Shown: piece after piece, positions 1 through 7,564 of the stretch
Layout: each line of letters starts with the position of its first letter
Numbering within the stretch: position 1 is the stretch's first letter
Source: JAHFUS01 sp035689115
GTDB taxonomy: Bacteria > Actinomycetota > Acidimicrobiia > Acidimicrobiales > GCA-2861595
DNA: 64,000 nucleotides
Direction of reading: 5' to 3'
Assembly (NCBI GenBank): GCA_035689115.1
Contig: DASSMA010000058.1
Location: 1 to 64,000 of the forward strand
The notes under the pieces: model-generated
The model's database searches: none
What the model saw: the letters and a program-made list of their open reading frames with translations, nothing else
What the model was told of the DNA's origin: nothing
Translations under genes and position numbers: made by a program

Positions 1-157
1 TGTTGGCCGCTCACCGATTCTCGCGATCTGCGATCAACGAAAGTCGCGGTGACCTGAGCCCCTGGCCCTCCTCCTGAACACCATCCACCAGCCGGACTGA
101 CGGCCCCTCCAGCGTCTCGGGCGACCAAGCACCGAACGCACTGGAGGAGCCACCGGC
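1..157 (+). mobile_element. Probable left end of an IS21-type element
   Basis: This is the non-coding stretch before the transposase. It begins with TG and contains spaced copies of a TCGCG-type motif (CTCGCGATC, AAGTCGCGGTGA), as expected of the multiple terminal repeats at IS21-family ends. The true outer boundary may lie before base 1, so neither the tip nor a target duplication can be defined. A GGAGGAG Shine-Dalgarno sequence stands about 10 bases before the transposase ATG. Confidence 0.4.
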
Positions 158-1162
158 ATGTTGACCCAGGAGGAGTACATGGACCTGTTGGCCTTGCGCC
201 GTCAGGGCAAGACCATCGTCGAGATCGCCGACGAGCTCGACTACCACCCGGCCACCGTCTCGAAGTGGCTGCGTGACGGCGGCCCGCCGCCGGCACGGAC
301 CATCGACCCGGCCCTGGCCGTCATCGACGCCCGCTGGGCGGCCCGCATCGACGGCCTGATCCGCCCGCCGGCCGAGAAGCTGCTGGCCACCTCGGTGTTC
401 GCCATCTTGGTGGCCGAGGGCTTCGACGGCAGCTACGCCAGCGTGGTGCGCTACCTGCGCTCCCGGCGCGGCCCCCGGTTCCGATCCGGCCCGGCCGTCA
501 GCGTCCCCATCGAGACCGCGCCGGGCGAGGAGTGCCAGTTCGACTTCTCGGAGTGCTCGGCGTGGACCACCAGGTGGGGGCTGGGCGAGGTGGTGTGCTT
601 CGGCGCCATCTTGTCCTGGTCGCGTTGGCGCACCTGGTGGTTCACCTCCAGCGTCGACGCCGAGCACACCTTCGAGGGCCTGGTGCGGTTCTTCGAGGCG
701 GCCGGCGGCGTGCCCAAGATCTCCCGCACCGACCGCATGGGCGCCTTGGGACGCTCCCAGGGTCGTCGCTTCCGCCTGCACCCGCCGGCGCTGGACTTCG
801 CCCGCCACCACGGCACCGAGATCCGGGCCTGCCAGGCCGGCGACGCCAAGCGCAAGGGCAAGACCGAACGGCCCTTCCGGGAGCTCAAGGAATCGTTCCT
901 CACCGAGTGCGACGCCCTCGGGGCCCCGGGGAGCCTGGCCGAGCTGAACGCCCGGGCACAGGTCTTCATCGCCGAGCGGGTGCACGCCCGGGTCCACTCC
1001 ACCACCGGCGCCACCCCGGCGCAGCGCCTGGTCACCGAGCGGTCCCTGCTCGGGCCCCTTCCCCGGCGCCGCTACGACACCGCCTACGTCGCCTCCCGCC
1101 GGGTGCATCCCCGCCTGCCGCTGGTGGAGTGGGACGACGTGTCCTGGGCTCGGCGTGCTTGA
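158..1162 (+). pseudogene. istA: IS21-family transposase IstA, 3'-truncated
   Basis: This is a DDE transposase of the IS21 type, which normally works with the AAA+ helper IstB. Residues 1-50 form a helix-turn-helix. The catalytic triad is visible as D129 (CQFDFSEC), D192 (SRTDRMG) and E237 (KGKTERPFRELK). IstA proteins usually run to about 400-500 aa. Here the conserved C-terminal barrel begins at VEWDDV and then breaks off into SWARRA, which is antisense to a response-regulator gene. No istB follows. The protein is therefore probably non-functional, although its catalytic core is complete. The break lies at about 1141-1147. It could be a real deletion or rearrangement, or an assembly join. 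Confidence 0.85.
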
Positions 1163-1469
1163 GCACGTACCCGATAGCGCCGGCCCGCAGGGCGCCGGCG
1201 ATGTGGCGGTCGTCGGAGAACGAGGTGAGCACGACGACACGGGTGCCGGCGCCCGACTCGGCGATCCGGCGGGTGGCGCCGGCGCCGTCGAGCACCGGCA
1301 TGCCCAGGTCCATCAGCACCACGTCGGGGCGCAGCTCCTCGACCAGCCGGACGGCCTCTTCGCCGTCGGCCGCGCTGCCCACCAGGTCGATGTCGGGCGC
1401 GGTGGCCAACAGCTGGTCGAGCCCGCTGCGGACCACGGCGTGGTCGTCGGCGACGACGACGCGGATCAC
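1146..1469 (-). pseudogene. NarL/FixJ-type response regulator, receiver domain only (truncated)
   Basis: The GTG start overlaps the stop of the upstream kinase gene (GTGA), so the two form a two-component operon. The receiver domain is nearly complete, with acidic pair D8/D9, phospho-acceptor D54 (VLMDLGMP), T82 and K104 (GYVLKHAEP). After P108 the sequence is replaced by antisense transposase DNA, so the linker and LuxR-type DNA-binding domain expected in this family are missing. The reading frame stays open into the transposase, so a chimeric protein could still be made. It could be phosphorylated but probably could not bind DNA as the parental regulator did. Confidence 0.85.
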
Positions 1470-2809
1470 CGGCACGGCACCGTGGCCCGCACGACGGTCC
1501 CCTCGCCGGGGGCGCTCTGTACCACCAGCGTGCCGCCGGCGTCCGCCACCAGCCCGCGCATGGCGGTGAGGCCCAGATGGCCGGCCGCTTGCCGCTCGGC
1601 CAGCACGGTGGTGTCGAACCCCTGGCCGTCGTCGGAAACCTCGACCGACACGCCCGCGCCCTCGGTGCGGGCCGACACCGTCACCGTGGTGGCACCGGCG
1701 TGGTCGACGACGTTGCGCAGCCCCTCCTGGGCGACGCGGTAGACGAGGCGGGCGGCCGCGTCGGGCACCGGGTCCACCAGCCCGCCGGCCGACAGGTGGG
1801 TGGCCACCCCCCGGTCGGCGGCGCGGGCGAGGAGGTCGGCCAGCGCCGACTCCAGGCTCACCTCGGCGAAGTCGGGCGGGTAGATGTCGACGAGCAGGGA
1901 CCGCAGGGACTTGATGCTTCCCCGCACCGCCTCCGCCGACTCGGCGATCACCCGCCCGTCGGCGGTGGAGTCGGGTGGCCGGCGGGTGGCGGCCGAGAGG
2001 GCCAGGGCCACCCCGGCCAGGTCCTGCACCACTCCGTCGTGCAGGTCGCCGGCGATCTGGCGGCGCTCGATCTCCGAGACTTCCAGGGTCCGCCGCAGCA
2101 GGCGCTCCCGCTCCTCGAGCCGGTGGCGCAGCCGGCGGGCCAGGGACCAGGCCAGGAGCAGCTGCACCAGCCCCAGCATCACCAGGCCGCCGAGCGAGAT
2201 GGGGGCGAAGCTGCGCCACAGCCGCCGGCCGTTCGACGCCACCAGGCCGTAGCGGTAGTAGGCCTCGAAGAGCAGCACCTCCCCGGCCGGCGTGCGCACC
2301 GGCAGGTACACCTCGAGCAGCTTGCCGTAGGCCCGCTCGTAGCGGTTCTCCGGCTTGGTGAGGTCGCTGACCTCGGCGTCGATGCGCCCGGTGGCCACCG
2401 ACCGGCGCTCGTCGGGGCCGAGCGCCCAGCGGGTCCCCACCAGCGCCGGCTGGTCGGCATAGACGATGGTGCCGTCGCCCCTCCACAGCTTGACCCGCAC
2501 CAGCGACGCGTCGAGGACGTCCTTCTGGACCACCTCGTCCAGGCGGGCGAGGGCGTCGGGGTCGCCGTGCAGCACGCCGTCGGAGAGCGCCGGCGTCACC
2601 ACCTCCTGGGCCCGGATGACGGTGGTGGTGCGGGCGTCCGAGATGGCCTCCCGCTCGCCGATGCGCCGGCTGGCGATCGAGGTGGCGACGGCCACGATGG
2701 CGAGGGCCACCAGGCCGGCGGCGGCGAACTGGCCGACCTGGAGGGCGACCAGCCGCCGACCGGACCGCACCGCGCCGGCCTCGTCCGGGTCGGGGCCGGC
2801 GTCGGGCAT
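1466..2809 (-). CDS. NarL/DesK-type sensor histidine kinase
   Basis: A 447-aa membrane sensor kinase. A first membrane segment lies at about residues 22-45, followed by an extracytoplasmic sensor region of about 140 residues and a second membrane segment near 190-212. A HisKA_3 dimerisation domain follows, with phospho-acceptor H257 in GDLHDGVVQDLAG, and then a HATPase_c domain with N-box and DDGQGFD (G1) motifs. The cognate response regulator starts in the last codons of this gene and is truncated, so signalling output from this pair is probably lost. The signal is not identifiable from sequence. Confidence 0.9.
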   Translation of the reverse strand: MPDAGPDPDEAGAVRSGRRLVALQVGQFAAAGLVALAIVAVATSIASRRIGEREAISDARTTTVIRAQEVVTPALSDGVLHGDPDALARLDEVVQKDVLDASLVRVKLWRGDGTIVYADQPALVGTRWALGPDERRSVATGRIDAEVSDLTKPENRYERAYGKLLEVYLPVRTPAGEVLLFEAYYRYGLVASNGRRLWRSFAPISLGGLVMLGLVQLLLAWSLARRLRHRLEERERLLRRTLEVSEIERRQIAGDLHDGVVQDLAGVALALSAATRRPPDSTADGRVIAESAEAVRGSIKSLRSLLVDIYPPDFAEVSLESALADLLARAADRGVATHLSAGGLVDPVPDAAARLVYRVAQEGLRNVVDHAGATTVTVSARTEGAGVSVEVSDDGQGFDTTVLAERQAAGHLGLTAMRGLVADAGGTLVVQSAPGEGTVVRATVPCR

Positions 2810-2832
2810 CGGTTCCAGCGTAGGGGTGGCGC

Positions 2833-3339
2833 TCAGCCGTCCCGGCCGCTGTCGGGCCCGTCGTGGCCGCCGCCGTCGTGGCTGCCGGCGTCGCCCCCGC
2901 CCTCGTGCTCGAGGGTGGTGGACGTGGTGGCGGGCGCCACCGTCGTCGTCGTGGTGACCCGCGCATCGTCGCCATGTTCGTCCCCCACCTCGTTCTCGAC
3001 CGCGTGCTCGACCGCGTTCTCCGCGCCGTCCTCGTTCTCGGCCTCAACCTCGTGCTCGGGCGCGGTGGTCGTCGTAGCGTGCTCCTCCTCCCGCTCCGGC
3101 CCCGTGGTGGTGCTGGCGGCGGGCGCGGGCGCCGTGGTGGTGGACGGGGCGGCGGCGTCGCCCGTGGTGGTGGTCGTGGCGCAGCGGTCGTCCGTGGACG
3201 GCGTGGCGCACTCGTCGTGGCTTCGAAGCGCCGGTCGGGACGGACCCGTGAGGGCCGACGCCACGCCGGCGGCCGCCAGCACCGTCGCGGCGGGCAGGGC
3301 GAGGCCGAGGAGCAGGCGGCGGATCGGGCTTCGAGGCAT
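2833..3339 (-). CDS. Thr/Glu-rich exported protein of unknown function
   Basis: The start is placed at the ATG at 3339 because AGGAG lies about 8 bases upstream; an in-frame ATG at 3390 is an alternative. The roughly 168-aa product has an Arg-rich N-terminus and a hydrophobic stretch (LLLGLALPAATVLAAAG) consistent with a signal peptide or anchor. A low-complexity extracellular stretch follows, rich in Thr runs (TTTTT, TTTAP) and then acidic and His/Asp/Gly-rich repeats. It is similar in style to the small gene at 3508 on the other strand. No domain is recognised. A wall-spanning or stalk-like role is only a guess. Confidence 0.6.
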   Translation of the reverse strand: MPRSPIRRLLLGLALPAATVLAAAGVASALTGPSRPALRSHDECATPSTDDRCATTTTTGDAAAPSTTTAPAPAASTTTGPEREEEHATTTTAPEHEVEAENEDGAENAVEHAVENEVGDEHGDDARVTTTTTVAPATTSTTLEHEGGGDAGSHDGGGHDGPDSGRDG

Positions 3340-3507
3340 GGTGTGTTCTCCTGGTCGTCGGACGGGATCGGGTCCATCGAACGACGACACCGGTCGGCCT
3401 TTCCATCGCGCCTTGGTGCTACGACCGAGGTACTACGACCATCGTCCACTACCGCCGGCCCCGGCGGTCGGCGACCATTGCCTCGACGGTCGGAAGGAGG
3501 GAGCCTG

Positions 3508-3906
3508 ATGGCGAAGCGGTTGCTCGGCGTGGTGCTGTTCGGCCTCCTGGCCGCCACCGCCGCCACCGCCTCCATCCTGGCTGCCTCGGCGGTGAGCACC
3601 GAGCCGGCGCCGGCCTTCGTCTCGCCCGACCGCCGCGGCGCCAGCCCGGTCCCCCCGGTGTCCCTCCCCCCCGACACCGGCGGGGCCGGGCCGGCGGCGG
3701 TCGTCACGACCCGTCCCCGGGCACCCACCAGCCCGACCACCGCCAGGCCCGCCGTGCGCGCGACGACGGTTGCGACCGCCGTGACCACCGCCGGGGCCGG
3801 TGCCACGACCACCACCGCGCCGGACTCGCCGACCTCGACCACCGAGGTCGCCCACGACGAGGACGGCCACGGCGGCGGCTCCGGCGGTGAGCCGGGGCCG
3901 GGCTGA
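3508..3906 (+). CDS. Small Thr/Pro-rich exported protein, unknown
   Basis: The 132-aa product starts at an ATG preceded by a strong GGAAGGAGGGAG Shine-Dalgarno. An N-terminal hydrophobic segment (residues 5-28, Ala-rich, after MAKR) is a signal peptide or membrane anchor. The remainder is low-complexity Thr/Pro/Ala sequence ending in a His/Gly/Glu-rich tail. It is divergent from the gene at 2833-3339, and the shared composition suggests related surface proteins. The gene is supported by its ribosome binding site and signal peptide rather than by any recognised family. Confidence 0.55.
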   Translation: MAKRLLGVVLFGLLAATAATASILAASAVSTEPAPAFVSPDRRGASPVPPVSLPPDTGGAGPAAVVTTRPRAPTSPTTARPAVRATTVATAVTTAGAGATTTTAPDSPTSTTEVAHDEDGHGGGSGGEPGPG

Positions 3907-3908
3907 CC

Positions 3909-5294
3909 TCAGTCCGCCAGGGGCGGGATGTTCTGGTTGTGGCGGAACAAGTTGGTGGGATCCCAGTCCCGCTTGACGGCCTGGAGCCGGGCGTAGCGCT
4001 CGGGTCCGAAGGCCGCCTCCACCCGCCCGAGGCCCTCGTCGCCGATGAAGTTCAGGTAGGCCCGCCCGACGGCCCACGGCTTCATGCTGCCGGCCAGCCC
4101 GCGGGTGTAGGCGATGTTCGTGTCGCTGTCCGCCGGGTCCGGCCACAGGGACAGGTAGTGGATGTTCCACTTGGCGGTGCGCTGCCCGAAGGCGGTGGCG
4201 TCCTCGGGGACGCGGGCGATGGCGCCTCCTCCGGGCACGAGGATGATCTGGGTGAGCGGGGACACCGGCTTGGTGGCCCCCTCGACGAGGGTGTCCACCG
4301 CCTCGTCGGGCAACTCGTCGTAGAAGTCGGCCGTCCAGTAGTTCTGCATCCCCTCGGGGTTGGCCGGGTCGATCATCTTCTGGAGCTCGACGTACGGCAT
4401 GGGCTGCACCATGTTGAGCGCCGGCGGCCCGAACTCGAGAAGCGGCCGCAGGACCTCCTGGCCCTGCTCCACCGGGCCGGCGTACGACACGATGACGCCG
4501 ACCATCGGCTTCCCGCGGGCCGGCTCCGGGACGAAGGGGGCGGGCGGGGCGGTGATGAAGGCCACGCCGCCGCCGACCTCGTCGGGCGCCGACTCGAGGA
4601 AGCTTCGGTAGAAGCGGACCAGGTCGCCGGCCATGTGGACGGGGTAGCCGAGCATGCCTCCGAGCACGATGGGGCCGACCCGGTGGACCCGCAGGTGGAA
4701 GGCGGTGACCACGCCGAAGTTGCCGCCGCCTCCCCGCAGGGCCCAGAACAGGTCCGGGTTCTCGTCGTCGGACGCCACCACCTGGCTGCCGTCGGCGGTG
4801 ACGACCTCGGCCTTCACCAGGTTGTCGCACACGAAGCCGAGCTTGCGCTCGAGCCAGCCGCTGCCGCTCCCGAGGGCCAGGCCGGCGACCCCGGTGCCCG
4901 AGACCCGGCCGCCGGTGACGGCCAGGCCGTGGGCCTGGGTGGCGGCGTCGACCTCGCCCCAGGTGCAGCCGCCCTCGACCGTGGCCACGCGCGACTCCGG
5001 GTCGACGGAGATACTCCGCATGCCCCGCATGTCGAGGCACACGCCGGCGTCGACCACCGCCGACCCCGTGACCCCGTGGCCACCGCCGTACACCGACAGC
5101 GGCAGGTCCTGCTCCCGGGCGAGGTTCACCACCATGGCGACGTCGCCCGCCGAGGCGCACCGGGCGATCAGCACCGGCCGGCGGTCGATCATCCCGTTGA
5201 ACACCCGGCGGGCCTCGTCGTACTGGTCGTCCCCCGGATGGATCAGCTGGCCCCCGAAGCCGGGCAACTCGAACAGCGTCGTCCCGTCGGCCAT
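3909..5294 (-). CDS. FAD-linked oxidoreductase, berberine-bridge-enzyme family
   Basis: A 461-aa flavoprotein of the VAO/PCMH fold. The N-terminal FAD-binding domain carries GGGHGVTG with H73, the usual site of covalent 8-alpha-histidyl FAD attachment. The region equivalent to the second, Cys-linked site in bicovalent members reads GGRVSGTGVAGLALG and has no Cys, so mono-covalent FAD is expected. The C-terminal BBE motif is present (WDPTNLFRHNQNIPP). Such enzymes oxidise alcohols, sugars or secondary metabolites, and the substrate cannot be assigned. It lies in the same orientation as the small membrane protein and hydrolase upstream and may be co-transcribed with them. Confidence 0.9.
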   Translation of the reverse strand: MADGTTLFELPGFGGQLIHPGDDQYDEARRVFNGMIDRRPVLIARCASAGDVAMVVNLAREQDLPLSVYGGGHGVTGSAVVDAGVCLDMRGMRSISVDPESRVATVEGGCTWGEVDAATQAHGLAVTGGRVSGTGVAGLALGSGSGWLERKLGFVCDNLVKAEVVTADGSQVVASDDENPDLFWALRGGGGNFGVVTAFHLRVHRVGPIVLGGMLGYPVHMAGDLVRFYRSFLESAPDEVGGGVAFITAPPAPFVPEPARGKPMVGVIVSYAGPVEQGQEVLRPLLEFGPPALNMVQPMPYVELQKMIDPANPEGMQNYWTADFYDELPDEAVDTLVEGATKPVSPLTQIILVPGGGAIARVPEDATAFGQRTAKWNIHYLSLWPDPADSDTNIAYTRGLAGSMKPWAVGRAYLNFIGDEGLGRVEAAFGPERYARLQAVKRDWDPTNLFRHNQNIPPLAD

Positions 5295-5336
5295 GGTTTC
5301 GCCCTCCTCGTCGGGAAAAGGGCCATGGTAGGTGTG

Positions 5337-5621
5337 TCAGTCGCGGAACGCGGTCCCGGGGTCGGGCAGCACCGCCAGCCGCCAGCGGGCGACCAGGGTG
5401 ACGAAGTTGACCGCCGCGGTGACGCCGGCCAGGACGGCCGAGTCGAGGACGGTCAGCGACAGGTGGATGCCCGCCGCCTGAGCCAGCGGGGGACTGACGA
5501 GGGCCGAGGTGAAGCCGGCGACGAACGTCCAGAACAGGCGCTCGGCCATGTCGGCCAGCCGGATGCTGGGCGCCGCCGGAGCGGTGCCGGCGACGAACGT
5601 GGTGGTGTCGGTGGTGCTCAT
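5337..5621 (-). CDS. Small membrane protein, unknown
   Basis: The 94-aa protein starts at an ATG with a GGGAGGGAA ribosome binding site. It shows two or three hydrophobic segments (about residues 28-50 and 56-80) and a Thr-rich N-terminus. The layout resembles small holin-like or cell-wall-associated membrane proteins, but no family signature is certain. It lies between the flavoprotein and the alpha/beta hydrolase genes in the same orientation. Confidence 0.6.
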   Translation of the reverse strand: MSTTDTTTFVAGTAPAAPSIRLADMAERLFWTFVAGFTSALVSPPLAQAAGIHLSLTVLDSAVLAGVTAAVNFVTLVARWRLAVLPDPGTAFRD

Positions 5622-5699
5622 GATCGTTCCCTCCCTGGGCCGAGCTTCCGGTGTCCAGACGCGGAGGAGGGAGCGGTGATACGTCCGGTTCGGCGGCTG

Positions 5700-6833
5700 C
5701 TACCGGCTGGCGGCGGCGGTGGCGCCGCCGGCGGGGACGTCGTGGCGGTGCTTCTCGATGAACTCCACGAGCCTCGGGAAGATGTCGCGCGCCACGTTCT
5801 TGCCCATGAACGGGTCCTGGTGGCCGTAGCCGGGGAACACGTGCAGTTCGTGGCGGCCCGGGACGATGCGCTCCATCCGCTCGTGGCACACGATGTTCGA
5901 GTTGGTGAACACCTTGTTGTTCTCGCCGGTCATGAACAGCACCGGCGTCTGGATGTCCTCGGCGTAGGTGAAGTAGTCGTCGGGCAGCCGGTCGAGGGCG
6001 GGGTTCGACGGTTCGTACTTCACGGCATGGCCGGCCTGCACCTGCCGCAGCACGTGCCGGTAGTAGTTCATGCTGGTGGCGCCGTAGAGGTCGCCGCCCC
6101 GCCGGTGGGTGACCGGGTCCATGTTCTCGTGGCTGTAGAGCGCCGGCCACCCCGTGCCCCACATGAGGCTCAGCATGTGGCAGGCGGGCACGTCGCACTC
6201 GCGGTGGAACATGTCGATGACCCGGGACACCAGCTTGCCGCGCGACCACCCCGGCTCGTCGCCCCAGTGCGGGTTCAGGTAGGGGAACCCGAGGATGTTC
6301 TCGGCGACGGTGGGCGCCACGGTCAGCTTGAGCTTCGACCACGGCGGCACCCGCGGCGTGAGGGCCACGCTGTTGGCGATCACGCTCGAGATGCCGGTGA
6401 CCGCCTTGCCGAACAGCGACATCATGAACGAGTTGGCGCCCAGGCAGTGGCAGATCACGTGGATGGGCTTGTCGCCGATGTGGCGGCGCATCTCGGCCAC
6501 CGCCGCCGGATGGTCGAACAGGGCGCAGTCGTCCATGGTGTAGCGGTGCTTGAACAGGTTGTACGAGTGGCGGTTGCTCATCCGGAAGTCGAAGCACCAC
6601 ACGTCGCCGAAGCCCTGGTCGAGCAGGTAGCTCACCAGGTTGTAGTGCTCCGGCTGGATGAACATGTCGGTGGACGTGGTGAGGCCGTGGATGATGAGGA
6701 TGGCCTCGCCCGCCTCGCCCCGCTGGAAGCGGAGCATGCTGAGGCCGAGCTTGTCCTCGGTGGTCAGGTAGTGGGTGCTGACCTCGGCGTCCTTCACACC
6801 CTCCAGGGTGTAGAGAGGGATCTCCCGTTCCAT
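5700..6833 (-). CDS. Alpha/beta hydrolase with Cys nucleophile
   Basis: A 377-aa alpha/beta-hydrolase-fold protein. The oxyanion-side HG motif is seen at IIHGLTTS (residues 48-51). The nucleophile elbow is CHCLGA with C130 in the place of the usual Ser, an acidic candidate lies in FMTGENN, and the catalytic His is in GYGHQDPF. Overall it resembles the hydrolase domains found fused to or beside GMC-type (cholesterol-oxidase-like) oxidoreductases, which also often carry HCxG elbows. Here the neighbour is a BBE-type flavoprotein instead. No signal peptide is present. The substrate is unknown; an ester or lactone is plausible. Confidence 0.8.
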   Translation of the reverse strand: MEREIPLYTLEGVKDAEVSTHYLTTEDKLGLSMLRFQRGEAGEAILIIHGLTTSTDMFIQPEHYNLVSYLLDQGFGDVWCFDFRMSNRHSYNLFKHRYTMDDCALFDHPAAVAEMRRHIGDKPIHVICHCLGANSFMMSLFGKAVTGISSVIANSVALTPRVPPWSKLKLTVAPTVAENILGFPYLNPHWGDEPGWSRGKLVSRVIDMFHRECDVPACHMLSLMWGTGWPALYSHENMDPVTHRRGGDLYGATSMNYYRHVLRQVQAGHAVKYEPSNPALDRLPDDYFTYAEDIQTPVLFMTGENNKVFTNSNIVCHERMERIVPGRHELHVFPGYGHQDPFMGKNVARDIFPRLVEFIEKHRHDVPAGGATAAASR

Positions 6834-6918
6834 GTGCCTGTCCTCCCGTGCCCGCGTACGCGCCGGAACAAGGGTAACCGCCCCGTTCGCCTAGTTCGAC
6901 GGGCTCGCCGCAGGGCCC

Positions 6919-7458
6919 TCAGGCGCGGACGGCGTCGCGGACCCGGTCCACCAGGGCGGCGCCGGCGCCGGCGGCCACGTTGCCCGGCGGCTCGTCGGGC
7001 GCCTTGGGGTGCGGGTGGGTGGGCGCCGTCCGCTTGGCGTCCTCCATGGCGGTGCCCAGCTCGCCGAGCGCCTTGCGGCCCATGGCCTGGCGCACCTGGG
7101 GGAACAGCTCCTGCTCCTCCTCCTCGACGTGGTGCCGGACGTTCTCGATGAGCACGGTCATCTTGGCCCGGAACCGCTCGTCCTCGGGGTCGCCGCCGTC
7201 GAGCTCCTTGGCCACCCACTTCACGATGTGGTGCTCCTCTAGGGACTCGAGGACCATGTCCTCGGTGTCGGGCACCGCCTTGCGGATGGCGGGGTAGAAG
7301 AGCTGCTCCTCGATGGCGGCATGGACCGACAGCTCGCGCACGATCCGCTCGGCCAGGTCCCGTTGGGCGGCGTGGGCCCGGGGCCCGGTCTTCTCGAACT
7401 TCTTGAACAGGCTCTCAACGGTCTTGTGGTCCTGCTTCAGCAGCGTGATGGCATCCAT
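6919..7458 (-). CDS. Hemerythrin-like (HHE) protein
   Basis: The 179-aa protein is a four-helix HHE domain with the expected metal-ligand pattern: H in QDHKTVESLF, HAAIEEQLFYP (HxxxE), EEHHIVKW and RHHVEEEEQELFP (HxxxE). It would bind a di-iron site and sense or buffer O2 or NO. A Pro/His-rich linker (HPHPKAPDEPPG) and a short Ala-rich C-terminal helix follow. The ATG at 7458 was chosen because it begins exactly at the domain (MDAITLLKQDHK). No Shine-Dalgarno is visible on this strand, so the transcript may be leaderless. It is divergent from the GGDEF-EAL gene. Confidence 0.85.
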   Translation of the reverse strand: MDAITLLKQDHKTVESLFKKFEKTGPRAHAAQRDLAERIVRELSVHAAIEEQLFYPAIRKAVPDTEDMVLESLEEHHIVKWVAKELDGGDPEDERFRAKMTVLIENVRHHVEEEEQELFPQVRQAMGRKALGELGTAMEDAKRTAPTHPHPKAPDEPPGNVAAGAGAALVDRVRDAVRA

Positions 7459-7564
7459 ACAGGAGGTGTTCCCCCGCCGGCGGCCCTTGGAACGGCCTGG
7501 CCGAGCCGTACAATTGAGGGTGGCGACCGGGTTTCGTCGACCGCTCGCCCGGAGGAGGTCGGCG
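7459..7564. promoter_or_regulatory. Divergent promoter region
   Basis: This roughly 106-bp intergenic stretch separates the hemerythrin gene (minus) and the REC-GGDEF-EAL gene (plus). It contains an AT-rich island at about 7507-7516 (TACAATTG) in otherwise very GC-rich DNA, a plausible core promoter. A GGAGGAGGT ribosome binding site precedes the ATG at 7565. No operator can be named. Confidence 0.35.

Noticed and set aside
1032..3842. A 936-codon open frame on the minus strand spanning kinase and regulator
   Set aside because: It is a long shadow frame of very GC-rich DNA. Only its last part, the response-regulator receiver, is a genuine coding frame; the kinase is in a different frame with full domain motifs.
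3433..7151. Open frames over 1000 codons on both strands across the flavoprotein and hydrolase genes
   Set aside because: Low-complexity Arg/Pro/Gly or His/Val/Glu translations are typical antisense or +1 shadows at high GC. The true frames contain the FAD, hydrolase and HHE motifs.
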